Assembly: GCF_026230105.1 (NCBI RefSeq)
Contig: NW_026614293.1
Coordinates: 54,562-118,561, forward strand
Length of the DNA stretch: 64,000 nucleotides
Reading direction: 5' to 3'
Origin: Diorhabda sublineata
Lineage: Eukaryota > Arthropoda > Insecta > Coleoptera > Chrysomelidae
Shown here: positions 35,861-49,518 of the stretch, piece by piece
Layout: every line of letters begins with the position of its first letter
How positions within the stretch are numbered: the first letter of the stretch is position 1
Translations under genes and position numbers: made by a program
The notes under the pieces: generated by a model
Databases searched by the model: none
What the model was told of the DNA's origin: nothing
What the model saw: only the letters and a program-made list of their open reading frames with translations

Positions 35861-37383
35861 ATGGGGGTGACACATTCAATGGCAGAGCATCGAACACTTG
35901 ACTTTTTTTTACGAAACTTGGCATTGTCAGAATCACATAACGTTTTCTAAATGACCTACCGAATTCCATATTTCCTTCACCGTTTCGACAACTAACAATT
36001 CTCTTCCACTTTTTGATTAGTTTTTTTAGGAAAAAATGTCATTAGTGAGCCTTTTTGGATTATCCCCTCTCCGTCAGGTCATAGTGAAACACGCTTTCCG
36101 AAGATATTATTATGAGGGTGACACATTCAATGGCAGAGCATCGAAGACTTGACTTTTTTTTACGAAACTTGGCATTGTCAGAATCACATAACGTGTTTCT
36201 AAATGACCTACCGAATTCCATATTTCCTTCACCGTTTCGACAACTAACAATTCTCTTCCACTTTTTGATTAGTTTTTTTAGGAAAAAATGTCATTAGTGA
36301 GCCTTTTTGGATTTTCCCCTCTCCGTCAGGTCATAGTGTAACACGCTTTCCGAAGATATTATTATGAGGGTGACACATTCAATGGCAGAGCATCGAAGAC
36401 TTGACTTTTTTTTACGAAACTTGGCATAGTCGGAATCACATAACGTTTTTCTAAATGACCTACCGAATTCCATCTTCCCTTCACCGTTTCGACAAATAAC
36501 AATTCTCTTCCACTTTTTGTTTAGTTTTGTTGAGAAAAAACAATGCCATTATTGAGCCTTTTTGGATTTTCCCTCTCCGTCAAGTCATAGTGAAACACAT
36601 TTTCCGAATATTATATTATTATGGGGGTGACACTTTCATTGGCAGAGCATCGAAGACTTGACTTTTTTTTACGAAACTTGGCATTGTCGGAATCACATGA
36701 GGCGTTTCCAAATGACCTACCGAATTCCATATTTCCTTCACCGTTTCGACAACTAACAATTCTCTTCCACTTTTTGATTAGTTTTTTTAGGAAAAAATGT
36801 CATTAGTGAGCCTTTTTGGATTTTCCCCTCTCCGTCAGGTCATAGTGAAACACGCTTTCCGAAGATATTATTATGAGGGTGACACATTCAATGGCAGAGC
36901 ATCAAAGACTTGACTTTTTTTTACGAAACTTGGCATTGTCAGAATCACATAACGTGTTTCTAAATGACCTACCGAATTCCATATTTCCTTCACCGTTTCG
37001 ACAACTAACAATTCTCTTCCACTTTTTGATTAGTTTTTTTAGGAAAAAATGTCACTAGTGAGCCTTTTTGGATTTTCCCCTCTCCGTCAGGTCATAGTGA
37101 AACACACTTTCCGAATATTATATTGTTATGGGGGTGACACATTCAATGGCAGAGCATCGAACACTTGACTTTTTTTTACGAAACTTGGCATTGTCAGAAT
37201 CACATAACGTTTTCTAAATGACCTACCGAATTCCATCTTCCCTTCACCGTTTCGACAAATAACAATTCTCTTCCACTTTTTGTTTAGTTTTGTTGAGAAA
37301 AAACAATGCCATTAGTGAGCCTTTTCGGATTTTCCCTCTCCGTCAAGTCATAGTGAAACACACTTTCCGAATATTATATTATT

Positions 37384-40300
37384 ATGGGGGTGACACTTTC
37401 ATTGGCAGAGCATCGAAGACTTGACTTTTTTTTACGAAACTTGGCATTGTCGGAATCACATGAGGCGTTTCCAAATGACCTACCGAATTCCATATTTCCT
37501 TCACCGTTTCGACAACTAACAATTCTCTTCCACTTTTTGATTAGTTTTTTTAGGAAAAAATGTCATTAGTGAGACTTTTTGGATTTTCCCGTCTTCGTCA
37601 AGTCATAGTGAAACACGCTTTCCGAAGATATTATTATGAGGGTGACACATTCAATGGCAGAGCATCGAAGACTTGACTTTTTTTACGAAACTTGGCATTG
37701 TCAGAATCACATAACGTTTTTCTAAATGACCTACCGAATTCCATATTTCCTTCACCGTTTCGACAACTAACAATTCTCTTCCACTTTTTGATTAGTTTTT
37801 TTAGGAAAAAATGTCATTAGTGAGCCTTTTTGGATTTTCCCCTCTCCGTCAGGTCATAGTGAAACACGCTTTCCGAAGATATTATTATGAGGGTGACACA
37901 TTCAATGGCAGAGCATCGAAGACTTGACTTTTTTTTACGAAACTTGGCATTATCAGAATCACATAACGTGTTTCTAAATGACCTACCGAATTCCATATTT
38001 CCTTCACCGTTTCGACAACTAACAATTCTCTTCCACTTTTTGATTAGTTTTTTTAGGAAAAAATGTCATTAGTGAGCCTTTTTGGATTTTCCCCTCTCCG
38101 TCAGGTCATAGTGAAACACGCTTTCCGAAGATATTATTATGAGGGTGACACATTCAATGGCAGAGCATCGAAGACTTGACTTTTTTTTACGAAACTTGGC
38201 ATTGTCAGAATCACATAACGTGTTTCTAAATGACCTACCGAATTCCATATTTCCTTCACCGTTTCGACAACTAACAATTCTCTTCCACTTTTTGATTAGT
38301 TTTTTTAGGAAAAAATGTCATTAGTGAGCCTTTTTGGATTTTCCCCTCTCCGTCAGGTCATAGTGAAACACGCTTTCCGAAGATATTATTATGAGGGTGA
38401 CACATTCAATGGCAGAGCATCGAAGACTTGACTTTTTTTTACGAAACTTGGCATTGTCAGAATCACATAACGTGTTTCTAAATGACCTACCGAATTCCAT
38501 ATTTCCTTCACCGTTTCGACAACTAACAATTCTCTTCCACTTTTTGATTAGTTTTTTTAGGAAAAAATGTCATTAGTGAGCCTTTTTGGATTTTCCCCTC
38601 TCCGTCAGGTCATAGTGAAACACGCTTTCCGAAGATATTATTATGAGGGTGACACATTCAATGGCAGAGCATCGAAGACTTGACTTTTTTTACGAAACTT
38701 GGCATTGTCAGAATCACATAACGTTTTTCTAAATGACCTACCGAATTCCATATTTCCTTCACCGTTTCGACAACTAACAATTCTCTTCCACTTTTTGATT
38801 AGTTTTTTTAGGAAAAAATGTCATTAGTGAGCCTTTTTGGATTTTCCCCTCTCCGTCAGGTCATAGTGAAACACGCTTTCCGAAGATATTATTATGAGGG
38901 TGACACATTCAATGGCAGAGCATCGAAGACTTGACTTTTTTTTACGAAACTTGGCATTGTCAGAATCACATAACGTGTTTCTAAATGACCTACCGAATTC
39001 CATATTTCCTTCACCGTTTCGACAACTAACAATTCTCTTCCACTTTTTGATTAGTTTTTTTAGGAAAAAATGTCATTAGTGAGCCTTTTTGGATTTTCCC
39101 CTCTCCGTCAGGTCATAGTGAAACACGCTTTCCGAAGATATTATTATGAGGGTGACACATTCAATGGCAGAGCATCGAAGACTTGACTTTTTTTTACGAA
39201 ACTTGGCATTGTCAGAATCACATAACGTGTTTCTAAATGACCTACCGAATTCCATCTTCCCTTCACCGTTTCGACAAATAACAATTCTCTTCCACTTTTT
39301 GATTAGTTTTTTTAGGAAAAAATGTCATTAGTGAGCCTTTTTGGATTTTTCCGTCTTCGTCAAGTCATAGTGAAACACACTTTCCGAATATTATATTATT
39401 ATGGGGGTGACACATTCAATGGCAGAGAATCGAAGACTTGACTTTTTTTTACGAAACGTGGCATAGTCGGAATCACATAACGTTTTTCTAAATGACCTAC
39501 CGAATTCCATCTTCCCTTCACCGTTTCGACAAATAACAATTCTCTTCCACTTTTTGATTAGTTTTTTTAGGAAAAAATGTCATTAGTGAGCCTTTTTGGA
39601 TTTTCCCCTCTCCGTCAGGTCATAGTGAAACACACTTTCCGAATATTATATTATTATGGGGGTGACACATTCAATGGCAGAGCATCGAACACTTGACTTT
39701 TTTTTACGAAACTTGGCATTGTCAGAATCACATAACGTGTTTCTAAATGACCTACCGAATTCCATATTTCCTTCACCGTTTCGACAACTAACAATTCTCT
39801 TCCACTTTTTGATTAGTTTTTTTAGGAAAAAATGTCATTAGTGAGCCTTTTTGGATTTTCCCCTCTCCGTCAGGTCATAGTGAAACACGCTTTCCGAAGA
39901 TATTATTATGAGGGTGACACATTCAATGGCAGAGCATCGAAGACTTGACTTTTTTTTACGAAACTTGGCATTGTCAGAATCACATAACGTGTTTCTAAAT
40001 GACCTACCGAATTCCATATTTCCTTCACCGTTTCGACAACTAACAATTCTCTTCCACTTTTTGATTAGTTTTTTTAGGAAAAAATGTCACTAGTGAGCCT
40101 TTTTGGATTTTCCCCTCTCCGTCAGGTCATAGTGAAACACACTTTCCGAATATTATATTATTATGGGGGTGACACATTCAATGGCAGAGCATCGAACACT
40201 TGACTTTTTTTTACGAAACTTGGCATTGTCAGAATCACATAACGTTTTCTAAATGACCTACCGAATTCCATATTTCCTTCACCGTTTCGACAACTAACAA

Positions 40301-41176
40301 TTCTCTTCCACTTTTTGATTAGTTTTTTTAGGAAAAAATGTCATTAGTGAGCCTTTTTGGATTATCCCCTCTCCGTCAGGTCATAGTGAAACACGCTTTC
40401 CGAAGATATTATTATGAGGGTGACACATTCAATGGCAGAGCATCGAAGACTTGACTTTTTTTTACGAAACTTGGCATTGTCAGAATCACATAACGTGTTT
40501 CTAAATGACCTACCGAATTCCATATTTCCTTCACCGTTTCGACAACTAACAATTCTCTTCCACTTTTTGATTAGTTTTTTTAGGAAAAAATGTCATTAGT
40601 GAGCCTTTTTGGATTTTCCCCTCTCCGTCAGGTCATAGTGAAACACGCTTTCCGAAGATATTATTATGAGGGTGACACATTCAATGGCAGAGCATCAAAG
40701 ACTTGACTTTTTTTTACGAAACTTGGCATTGTCAGAATCACATAACGTGTTTCTAAATGACCTACCGAATTCCATATTTCCTTCACCGTTTCGACAACTA
40801 ACAATTCTCTTCCACTTTTTGATTAGTTTTTTTAGGAAAAAATGTCACTAGTGAGCCTTTTTGGATTTTCCCCTCTCCGTCAGGTCATAGTGAAACACAC
40901 TTTCCGAATATTATATTGTTATGGGGGTGACACATTCAATGGCAGAGCATCGAACACTTGACTTTTTTTTACGAAACTTGGCATTGTCAGAATCACATAA
41001 CGTTTTCTAAATGACCTACCGAATTCCATCTTCCCTTCACCGTTTCGACAAATAACAATTCTCTTCCACTTTTTGTTTAGTTTTGTTGAGAAAAAACAAT
41101 GCCATTAGTGAGCCTTTTCGGATTTTCCCTCTCCGTCAAGTCATAGTGAAACACACTTTCCGAATATTATATTATT
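37384..41176 (+). repeat. Core-plus-tail HOR, copy 2: 15 monomers, 3793 bp
   Basis: The core (37384-39655) is again 2272 bp with the same nine classes. Tail: HRTL (39656), recombinant with cactag end (39908), frameshifted HRTL (40163), canonical (40414), HQR (40666), hybrid (40921). It is 760 bp shorter than copy 1, which equals one 251 bp monomer plus a 509 bp monomer pair, so two in-register deletions account for the difference exactly. Confidence 0.9.
39908..40162 (+). repeat. Chimeric monomer: T7 or canonical start, HQR tail
   Basis: Position 32 is G (catcgaag), as in canonical and T7 monomers, but the tail has cactagtgag and is followed by the long linker, as after HQR. It stands where copy 1 of the unit has T7 (35355) followed by HQR (35606). 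An exchange between position 32 and the end of the T tract at position 50 gives this monomer and removes 251 bp. Confidence 0.8.
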
Positions 41177-43959
41177 ATGGGGGTGACACTTTCATTGGCA
41201 GAGCATCGAAGACTTGACTTTTTTTTACGAAACTTGGCATTGTCGGAATCACATGAGGCGTTTCCAAATGACCTACCGAATTCCATATTTCCTTCACCGT
41301 TTCGACAACTAACAATTCTCTTCCACTTTTTGATTAGTTTTTTTAGGAAAAAATGTCATTAGTGAGACTTTTTGGATTTTCCCGTCTTCGTCAAGTCATA
41401 GTGAAACACGCTTTCCGAAGATATTATTATGAGGGTGACACATTCAATGGCAGAGCATCGAAGACTTGACTTTTTTTACGAAACTTGGCATTGTCAGAAT
41501 CACATAACGTTTTTCTAAATGACCTACCGAATTCCATATTTCCTTCACCGTTTCGACAACTAACAATTCTCTTCCACTTTTTGATTAGTTTTTTTAGGAA
41601 AAAATGTCATTAGTGAGCCTTTTTGGATTTTCCCCTCTCCGTCAGGTCATAGTGAAACACGCTTTCCGAAGATATTATTATGAGGGTGACACATTCAATG
41701 GCAGAGCATCGAAGACTTGACTTTTTTTTACGAAACTTGGCATTATCAGAATCACATAACGTGTTTCTAAATGACCTACCGAATTCCATATTTCCTTCAC
41801 CGTTTCGACAACTAACAATTCTCTTCCACTTTTTGATTAGTTTTTTTAGGAAAAAATGTCATTAGTGAGCCTTTTTGGATTTTCCCCTCTCCGTCAGGTC
41901 ATAGTGAAACACGCTTTCCGAAGATATTATTATGAGGGTGACACATTCAATGGCAGAGCATCGAAGACTTGACTTTTTTTTACGAAACTTGGCATTGTCA
42001 GAATCACATAACGTGTTTCTAAATGACCTACCGAATTCCATATTTCCTTCACCGTTTCGACAACTAACAATTCTCTTCCACTTTTTGATTAGTTTTTTTA
42101 GGAAAAAATGTCATTAGTGAGCCTTTTTGGATTTTCCCCTCTCCGTCAGGTCATAGTGAAACACGCTTTCCGAAGATATTATTATGAGGGTGACACATTC
42201 AATGGCAGAGCATCGAAGACTTGACTTTTTTTTACGAAACTTGGCATTGTCAGAATCACATAACGTGTTTCTAAATGACCTACCGAATTCCATATTTCCT
42301 TCACCGTTTCGACAACTAACAATTCTCTTCCACTTTTTGATTAGTTTTTTTAGGAAAAAATGTCATTAGTGAGCCTTTTTGGATTTTCCCCTCTCCGTCA
42401 GGTCATAGTGAAACACGCTTTCCGAAGATATTATTATGAGGGTGACACATTCAATGGCAGAGCATCGAAGACTTGACTTTTTTTACGAAACTTGGCATTG
42501 TCAGAATCACATAACGTTTTTCTAAATGACCTACCGAATTCCATATTTCCTTCACCGTTTCGACAACTAACAATTCTCTTCCACTTTTTGATTAGTTTTT
42601 TTAGGAAAAAATGTCATTAGTGAGCCTTTTTGGATTTTCCCCTCTCCGTCAGGTCATAGTGAAACACGCTTTCCGAAGATATTATTATGAGGGTGACACA
42701 TTCAATGGCAGAGCATCGAAGACTTGACTTTTTTTTACGAAACTTGGCATTGTCAGAATCACATAACGTGTTTCTAAATGACCTACCGAATTCCATATTT
42801 CCTTCACCGTTTCGACAACTAACAATTCTCTTCCACTTTTTGATTAGTTTTTTTAGGAAAAAATGTCATTAGTGAGCCTTTTTGGATTTTCCCCTCTCCG
42901 TCAGGTCATAGTGAAACACGCTTTCCGAAGATATTATTATGAGGGTGACACATTCAATGGCAGAGCATCGAAGACTTGACTTTTTTTTACGAAACTTGGC
43001 ATTGTCAGAATCACATAACGTGTTTCTAAATGACCTACCGAATTCCATCTTCCCTTCACCGTTTCGACAAATAACAATTCTCTTCCACTTTTTGATTAGT
43101 TTTTTTAGGAAAAAATGTCATTAGTGAGCCTTTTTGGATTTTTCCGTCTTCGTCAAGTCATAGTGAAACACACTTTCCGAATATTATATTATTATGGGGG
43201 TGACACATTCAATGGCAGAGAATCGAAGACTTGACTTTTTTTTACGAAACGTGGCATAGTCGGAATCACATAACGTTTTTCTAAATGACCTACCGAATTC
43301 CATCTTCCCTTCACCGTTTCGACAAATAACAATTCTCTTCCACTTTTTGATTAGTTTTTTTAGGAAAAAATGTCATTAGTGAGCCTTTTTGGATTTTCCC
43401 CTCTCCGTCAGGTCATAGTGAAACACACTTTCCGAATATTATATTATTATGGGGGTGACACATTCAATGGCAGAGCATCAAAGACTTGACTTTTTTTTAC
43501 GAAACTTGGCATTGTCAGAATCACATAACGTGTTTCTAAATGACCTACCGAATTCCATATTTCCTTCACCGTTTCGACAACTAACAATTCTCTTCCACTT
43601 TTTGATTAGTTTTTTTAGGAAAAAATGTCACTAGTGAGCCTTTTTGGATTTTCCCCTCTCCGTCAGGTCATAGTGAAACACACTTTCCGAATATTATATT
43701 GTTATGGGGGTGACACATTCAATGGCAGAGCATCGAACACTTGACTTTTTTTTACGAAACTTGGCATTGTCAGAATCACATAACGTTTTCTAAATGACCT
43801 ACCGAATTCCATCTTCCCTTCACCGTTTCGACAAATAACAATTCTCTTCCACTTTTTGTTTAGTTTTGTTGAGAAAAAACAATGCCATTAGTGAGCCTTT
43901 TCGGATTTTCCCTCTCCGTCAAGTCATAGTGAAACACACTTTCCGAATATTATATTATT
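41177..43959 (+). repeat. Core-plus-tail HOR, copy 3: 11 monomers, 2783 bp
   Basis: The core (41177-43448) is 2272 bp. The tail is two monomers: a chimera with an HRTL-type start and HQR body (43449), and the HRTL/old hybrid (43704). It is 1770 bp shorter than copy 1, and 1770 bp is exactly the distance between the HRTL start (35103) and the second HQR start (36873) there. One exchange therefore explains this copy. Confidence 0.9.
43449..43703 (+). repeat. Chimeric monomer: HRTL start, HQR body
   Basis: The long linker and ATGGGGG start are those of HRTL monomers, but position 32 is A (catcaaag) and the tail reads cactagtgag, as in HQR. No other monomer has this combination. The switch lies between positions 4 and 32. 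Both parental types are present in copy 1 of the unit at 35103 and 36873, in the correct order to give this product by deletion. Confidence 0.88.
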
Positions 43960-46231
43960 ATGGGGGTGACACTTTCATTGGCAGAGCATCGAAGACTTGA
44001 CTTTTTTTTACGAAACTTGGCATTGTCGGAATCACATGAGGCGTTTCCAAATGACCTACCGAATTCCATATTTCCTTCACCGTTTCGACAACTAACAATT
44101 CTCTTCCACTTTTTGATTAGTTTTTTTAGGAAAAAATGTCATTAGTGAGACTTTTTGGATTTTCCCGTCTTCGTCAAGTCATAGTGAAACACGCTTTCCG
44201 AAGATATTATTATGAGGGTGACACATTCAATGGCAGAGCATCGAAGACTTGACTTTTTTTACGAAACTTGGCATTGTCAGAATCACATAACGTTTTTCTA
44301 AATGACCTACCGAATTCCATATTTCCTTCACCGTTTCGACAACTAACAATTCTCTTCCACTTTTTGATTAGTTTTTTTAGGAAAAAATGTCATTAGTGAG
44401 CCTTTTTGGATTTTCCCCTCTCCGTCAGGTCATAGTGAAACACGCTTTCCGAAGATATTATTATGAGGGTGACACATTCAATGGCAGAGCATCGAAGACT
44501 TGACTTTTTTTTACGAAACTTGGCATTATCAGAATCACATAACGTGTTTCTAAATGACCTACCGAATTCCATATTTCCTTCACCGTTTCGACAACTAACA
44601 ATTCTCTTCCACTTTTTGATTAGTTTTTTTAGGAAAAAATGTCATTAGTGAGCCTTTTTGGATTTTCCCCTCTCCGTCAGGTCATAGTGAAACACGCTTT
44701 CCGAAGATATTATTATGAGGGTGACACATTCAATGGCAGAGCATCGAAGACTTGACTTTTTTTTACGAAACTTGGCATTGTCAGAATCACATAACGTGTT
44801 TCTAAATGACCTACCGAATTCCATATTTCCTTCACCGTTTCGACAACTAACAATTCTCTTCCACTTTTTGATTAGTTTTTTTAGGAAAAAATGTCATTAG
44901 TGAGCCTTTTTGGATTTTCCCCTCTCCGTCAGGTCATAGTGAAACACGCTTTCCGAAGATATTATTATGAGGGTGACACATTCAATGGCAGAGCATCGAA
45001 GACTTGACTTTTTTTTACGAAACTTGGCATTGTCAGAATCACATAACGTGTTTCTAAATGACCTACCGAATTCCATATTTCCTTCACCGTTTCGACAACT
45101 AACAATTCTCTTCCACTTTTTGATTAGTTTTTTTAGGAAAAAATGTCATTAGTGAGCCTTTTTGGATTTTCCCCTCTCCGTCAGGTCATAGTGAAACACG
45201 CTTTCCGAAGATATTATTATGAGGGTGACACATTCAATGGCAGAGCATCGAAGACTTGACTTTTTTTACGAAACTTGGCATTGTCAGAATCACATAACGT
45301 TTTTCTAAATGACCTACCGAATTCCATATTTCCTTCACCGTTTCGACAACTAACAATTCTCTTCCACTTTTTGATTAGTTTTTTTAGGAAAAAATGTCAT
45401 TAGTGAGCCTTTTTGGATTTTCCCCTCTCCGTCAGGTCATAGTGAAACACGCTTTCCGAAGATATTATTATGAGGGTGACACATTCAATGGCAGAGCATC
45501 GAAGACTTGACTTTTTTTTACGAAACTTGGCATTGTCAGAATCACATAACGTGTTTCTAAATGACCTACCGAATTCCATATTTCCTTCACCGTTTCGACA
45601 ACTAACAATTCTCTTCCACTTTTTGATTAGTTTTTTTAGGAAAAAATGTCATTAGTGAGCCTTTTTGGATTTTCCCCTCTCCGTCAGGTCATAGTGAAAC
45701 ACGCTTTCCGAAGATATTATTATGAGGGTGACACATTCAATGGCAGAGCATCGAAGACTTGACTTTTTTTTACGAAACTTGGCATTGTCAGAATCACATA
45801 ACGTGTTTCTAAATGACCTACCGAATTCCATCTTCCCTTCACCGTTTCGACAAATAACAATTCTCTTCCACTTTTTGATTAGTTTTTTTAGGAAAAAATG
45901 TCATTAGTGAGCCTTTTTGGATTTTTCCGTCTTCGTCAAGTCATAGTGAAACACACTTTCCGAATATTATATTATTATGGGGGTGACACATTCAATGGCA
46001 GAGAATCGAAGACTTGACTTTTTTTTACGAAACGTGGCATAGTCGGAATCACATAACGTTTTTCTAAGGGACCTACCGAATTCCATCTTCCCTTCACCGT
46101 TTCGACAAATAACAATTCTCTTCCACTTTTTGATTAGTTTTTTTAGGAAAAAATGTCATTAGTGAGCCTTTTTGGATTTTCCCCTCTCCGTCAGGTCATA
46201 GTGAAACACACTTTCCGAATATTATATTATT
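43960..46231 (+). repeat. 2272 bp core, copy 4 (without the HQR tail)
   Basis: The same nine monomers (43960, 44212, 44463, 44715, 44967, 45219, 45470, 45722, 45977) and the same 2272 bp. The one private change I see is GG for AT at 46068-46069 (ctaaggg for ctaaatg) in the last monomer. After HRTL at 46232 it continues with canonical and T7 monomers instead of HQR, so its right flank belongs to the TAG-to-QI cassette family. Confidence 0.9.
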
Positions 46232-49200
46232 ATGGGGGTGACACATTCAATGGCAGAGCATCGAACACTTGACTTTTTTTTACGAAACTTGGCATTGTCA
46301 GAATCACATAACGTGTTTCTAAATGACCTACCGAATTCCATATTTCCTTCACCGTTTCGACAACTAACAATTCTCTTCCACTTTTTGATTAGTTTTTTTA
46401 GGAAAAAATGTCATTAGTGAGCCTTTTTGGATTTTCCCCTCTCCGTCAGGTCATAGTGAAACACGCTTTCCGAAGATATTATTATGAGGGTGACACATTC
46501 AATGGCAGAGCATCGAAGACTTGACTTTTTTTTACGAAACTTGGCATTGTCAGAATCACATAACGTGTTTCTAAATGACCTACCGAATTCCATATTTCCT
46601 TCACCGTTTCGACAACTAACAATTCTCTTCCACTTTTTGATTAGTTTTTTTAGGAAAAAATGTCATTAGTGAGCCTTTTTGGATTTTCCCCTCTCCGTCA
46701 GGTCATAGTGAAACACGCTTTCCGAAGATATTATTATGAGGGTGACACATTCAATGGCAGAGCATCGAAGACTTGACTTTTTTTTACGAAACTTGGCATT
46801 GTCAGAATCACATAACGTGTTTCTAAATGACCTACCGAATTCCATATTTCCTTCACCGTTTCGACAACTAACAATTCTCTTCCACTTTTTGATTAGTTTT
46901 TTTAGGAAAAAATGTCATTAGTGAGCCTTTTTGGATTTTCCCCTCTCCGTCAGGTCATAGTGAAACACGCTTTCCGAAGATATTATTATGAGGGTGACAC
47001 ATTCAATGGCAGAGCATCGAAGACTTGACTTTTTTTACGAAACTTGGCATTGTCAGAATCACATAACGTTTTTCTAAATGACCTACCGAATTCCATATTT
47101 CCTTCACCGTTTCGACAACTAACAATTCTCTTCCACTTTTTGATTAGTTTTTTTAGGAAAAAATGTCATTAGTGAGCCTTTTTGGATTTTCCCCTCTCCG
47201 TCAGGTCATAGTGAAACACGCTTTCCGAAGATATTATTATGAGGGTGACACATTCAATGGCAGAGCATCGAAGACTTGACTTTTTTTTACGAAACTTGGC
47301 ATTGTCAGAATCACATAACGTGTTTCTAAATGACCTACCGAATTCCATATTTCCTTCACCGTTTCGACAACTAACAATTCTCTTCCACTTTTTGATTAGT
47401 TTTTTTAGGAAAAAATGTCATTAGTGAGCCTTTTTGGATTTTCCCCTCTCCGTCAGGTCATAGTGAAACACGCTTTCCGAAGATATTATTATGAGGGTGA
47501 CACATTCAATGGCAGAGCATCGAAGACTTGACTTTTTTTTACGAAACTTGGCATTGTCAGAATCACATAACGTGTTTCTAAATGACCTACCGAATTCCAT
47601 CTTCCCTTCACCGTTTCGACAAATAACAATTCTCTTCCACTTTTTGATTAGTTTTTTTAGGAAAAAATGTCATTAGTGAGCCTTTTTGGATTTTTCCGTC
47701 TTCGTCAAGTCATAGTGAAACACACTTTCCGAATATTATATTATTATGGGGGTGACACATTCAATGGCAGAGAATCGAAGACTTGACTTTTTTTTACGAA
47801 ACGTGGCATAGTCGGAATCACATAACGTTTTTCTAAATGACCTACCGAATTCCATCTTCCCTTCACCGTTTCGACAAATAACAATTCTCTTCCACTTTTT
47901 GATTAGTTTTTTTAGGAAAAAATGTCATTAGTGAGCCTTTTTGGATTTTCCCCTCTCCGTCAGGTCATAGTGAAACACACTTTCCGAATATTATATTATT
48001 ATGGGGGTGACACATTCAATGGCAGAGCATCGAACACTTGACTTTTTTTTACGAAACTTGGCATTGTCAGAATCACATAACGTGTTTCTAAATGACCTAC
48101 CGAATTCCATATTTCCTTCACCGTTTCGACAACTAACAATTCTCTTCCACTTTTTGATTAGTTTTTTTAGGAAAAAATGTCATTAGTGAGCCTTTTTGGA
48201 TTTTCCCCTCTCCGTCAGGTCATAGTGAAACACGCTTTCCGAAGATATTATTATGAGGGTGACACATTCAATGGCAGAGCATCGAAGACTTGACTTTTTT
48301 TTACGAAACTTGGCATTGTCAGAATCACATAACGTGTTTCTAAATGACCTACCGAATTCCATATTTCCTTCACCGTTTCGACAACTAACAATTCTCTTCC
48401 ACTTTTTGATTAGTTTTTTTAGGAAAAAATGTCATTAGTGAGCCTTTTTGGATTTTCCCCTCTCCGTCAGGTCATAGTGAAACACGCTTTCCGAAGATAT
48501 TATTATGAGGGTGACACATTCAATGGCAGAGCATCGAAGACTTGACTTTTTTTTACGAAACTTGGCATTGTCAGAATCACATAACGTGTTTCTAAATGAC
48601 CTACCGAATTCCATCTTCCCTTCACCGTTTCGACAAATAACAATTCTCTTCCACTTTTTGATTAGTTTTTTTAGGAAAAAATGTCATTAGTGAGCCTTTT
48701 TGGATTTTTCCGTCTTCGTCAAGTCATAGTGAAACACACTTTCCGAATATTATATTATTATGGGGGTGACACATTCAATGGCAGAGAATCGAAGACTTGA
48801 CTTTTTTTTACGAAACGTGGCATAGTCGGAATCACATAACGTTTTTCTAAATGACCTACCGAATTCCATCTTCCCTTCACCGTTTCGACAAATAACAATT
48901 CTCTTCCACTTTTTGATTAGTTTTTTTAGGAAAAAATGTCATTAGTGAGCCTTTTTGGATTTTCCCCTCTCCGTCAGGTCATAGTGAAACACGCTTTCCG
49001 AAGATATTATTATGAGGGTGACACATTCAATGGCAGAGCATCGAAGACTTGACTTTTTTTTACGAAACTTGGCATTGTCAGAATCACATAACGTGTTTCT
49101 AAATGACCTACCGAATTCCATATTTCCTTCACCGTTTCGACAACTAACAATTCTCTTCCACTTTTTGATTAGTTTTTTTAGGAAAAAATGTCATTAGTGA

Positions 49201-49518
49201 GCCTTTTTGGATTTTCCCCTCTCCGTCAGGTCATAGTGAAACACGCTTTCCGAAGATATTATTATGAGGGTGACACATTCAATGGCAGAGCATCGAAGAC
49301 TTGACTTTTTTTTACGAAACTTGGCATTGTCAGAATCACATAACGTGTTTCTAAATGACCTACCGAATTCCATCTTCCCTTCACCGTTTCGACAAATAAC
49401 AATTCTCTTCCACTTTTTGATTAGTTTTTTTAGGAAAAAATGTCATTAGTGAGCCTTTTTGGATTTTTCCGTCTTCGTCAAGTCATAGTGAAACACACTT
49501 TCCGAATATTATATTATT
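45977..49518 (+). repeat. Super-unit of cassettes (7+4+3 monomers), 3542 bp
   Basis: Three TAG-to-QI cassettes in series: 45977-47745 (7 monomers, 1769 bp), 47746-48759 (TAG, HRTL, canonical, QI; 1014 bp) and 48760-49518 (TAG, canonical, QI; 759 bp). The last cassette lacks HRTL, so its second monomer has the short linker. The same 4-then-3 order follows in the next super-unit. Confidence 0.88.

Larger units (their letters stand above)
32831..37383 (+). repeat. Core-plus-tail HOR, copy 1: 18 monomers, 4553 bp
   Basis: Core (32831-35102, nine monomers, 2272 bp): LSL, T7, 'ggcattatcag', canonical, canonical, T7, canonical, QI, TAG. Tail (35103-37383): HRTL, T7, HQR, frameshifted HRTL, canonical, catagtcgg hybrid, LSL, HQR, HRTL/old hybrid. 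Differences in the core that I can see against copies 2 and 3 are A for T at 34040 (ggattatcc), T for C at 34210 and T for C at 34700. This is the longest version, and copies 2 and 3 can be derived from it by deletion. Confidence 0.9.
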
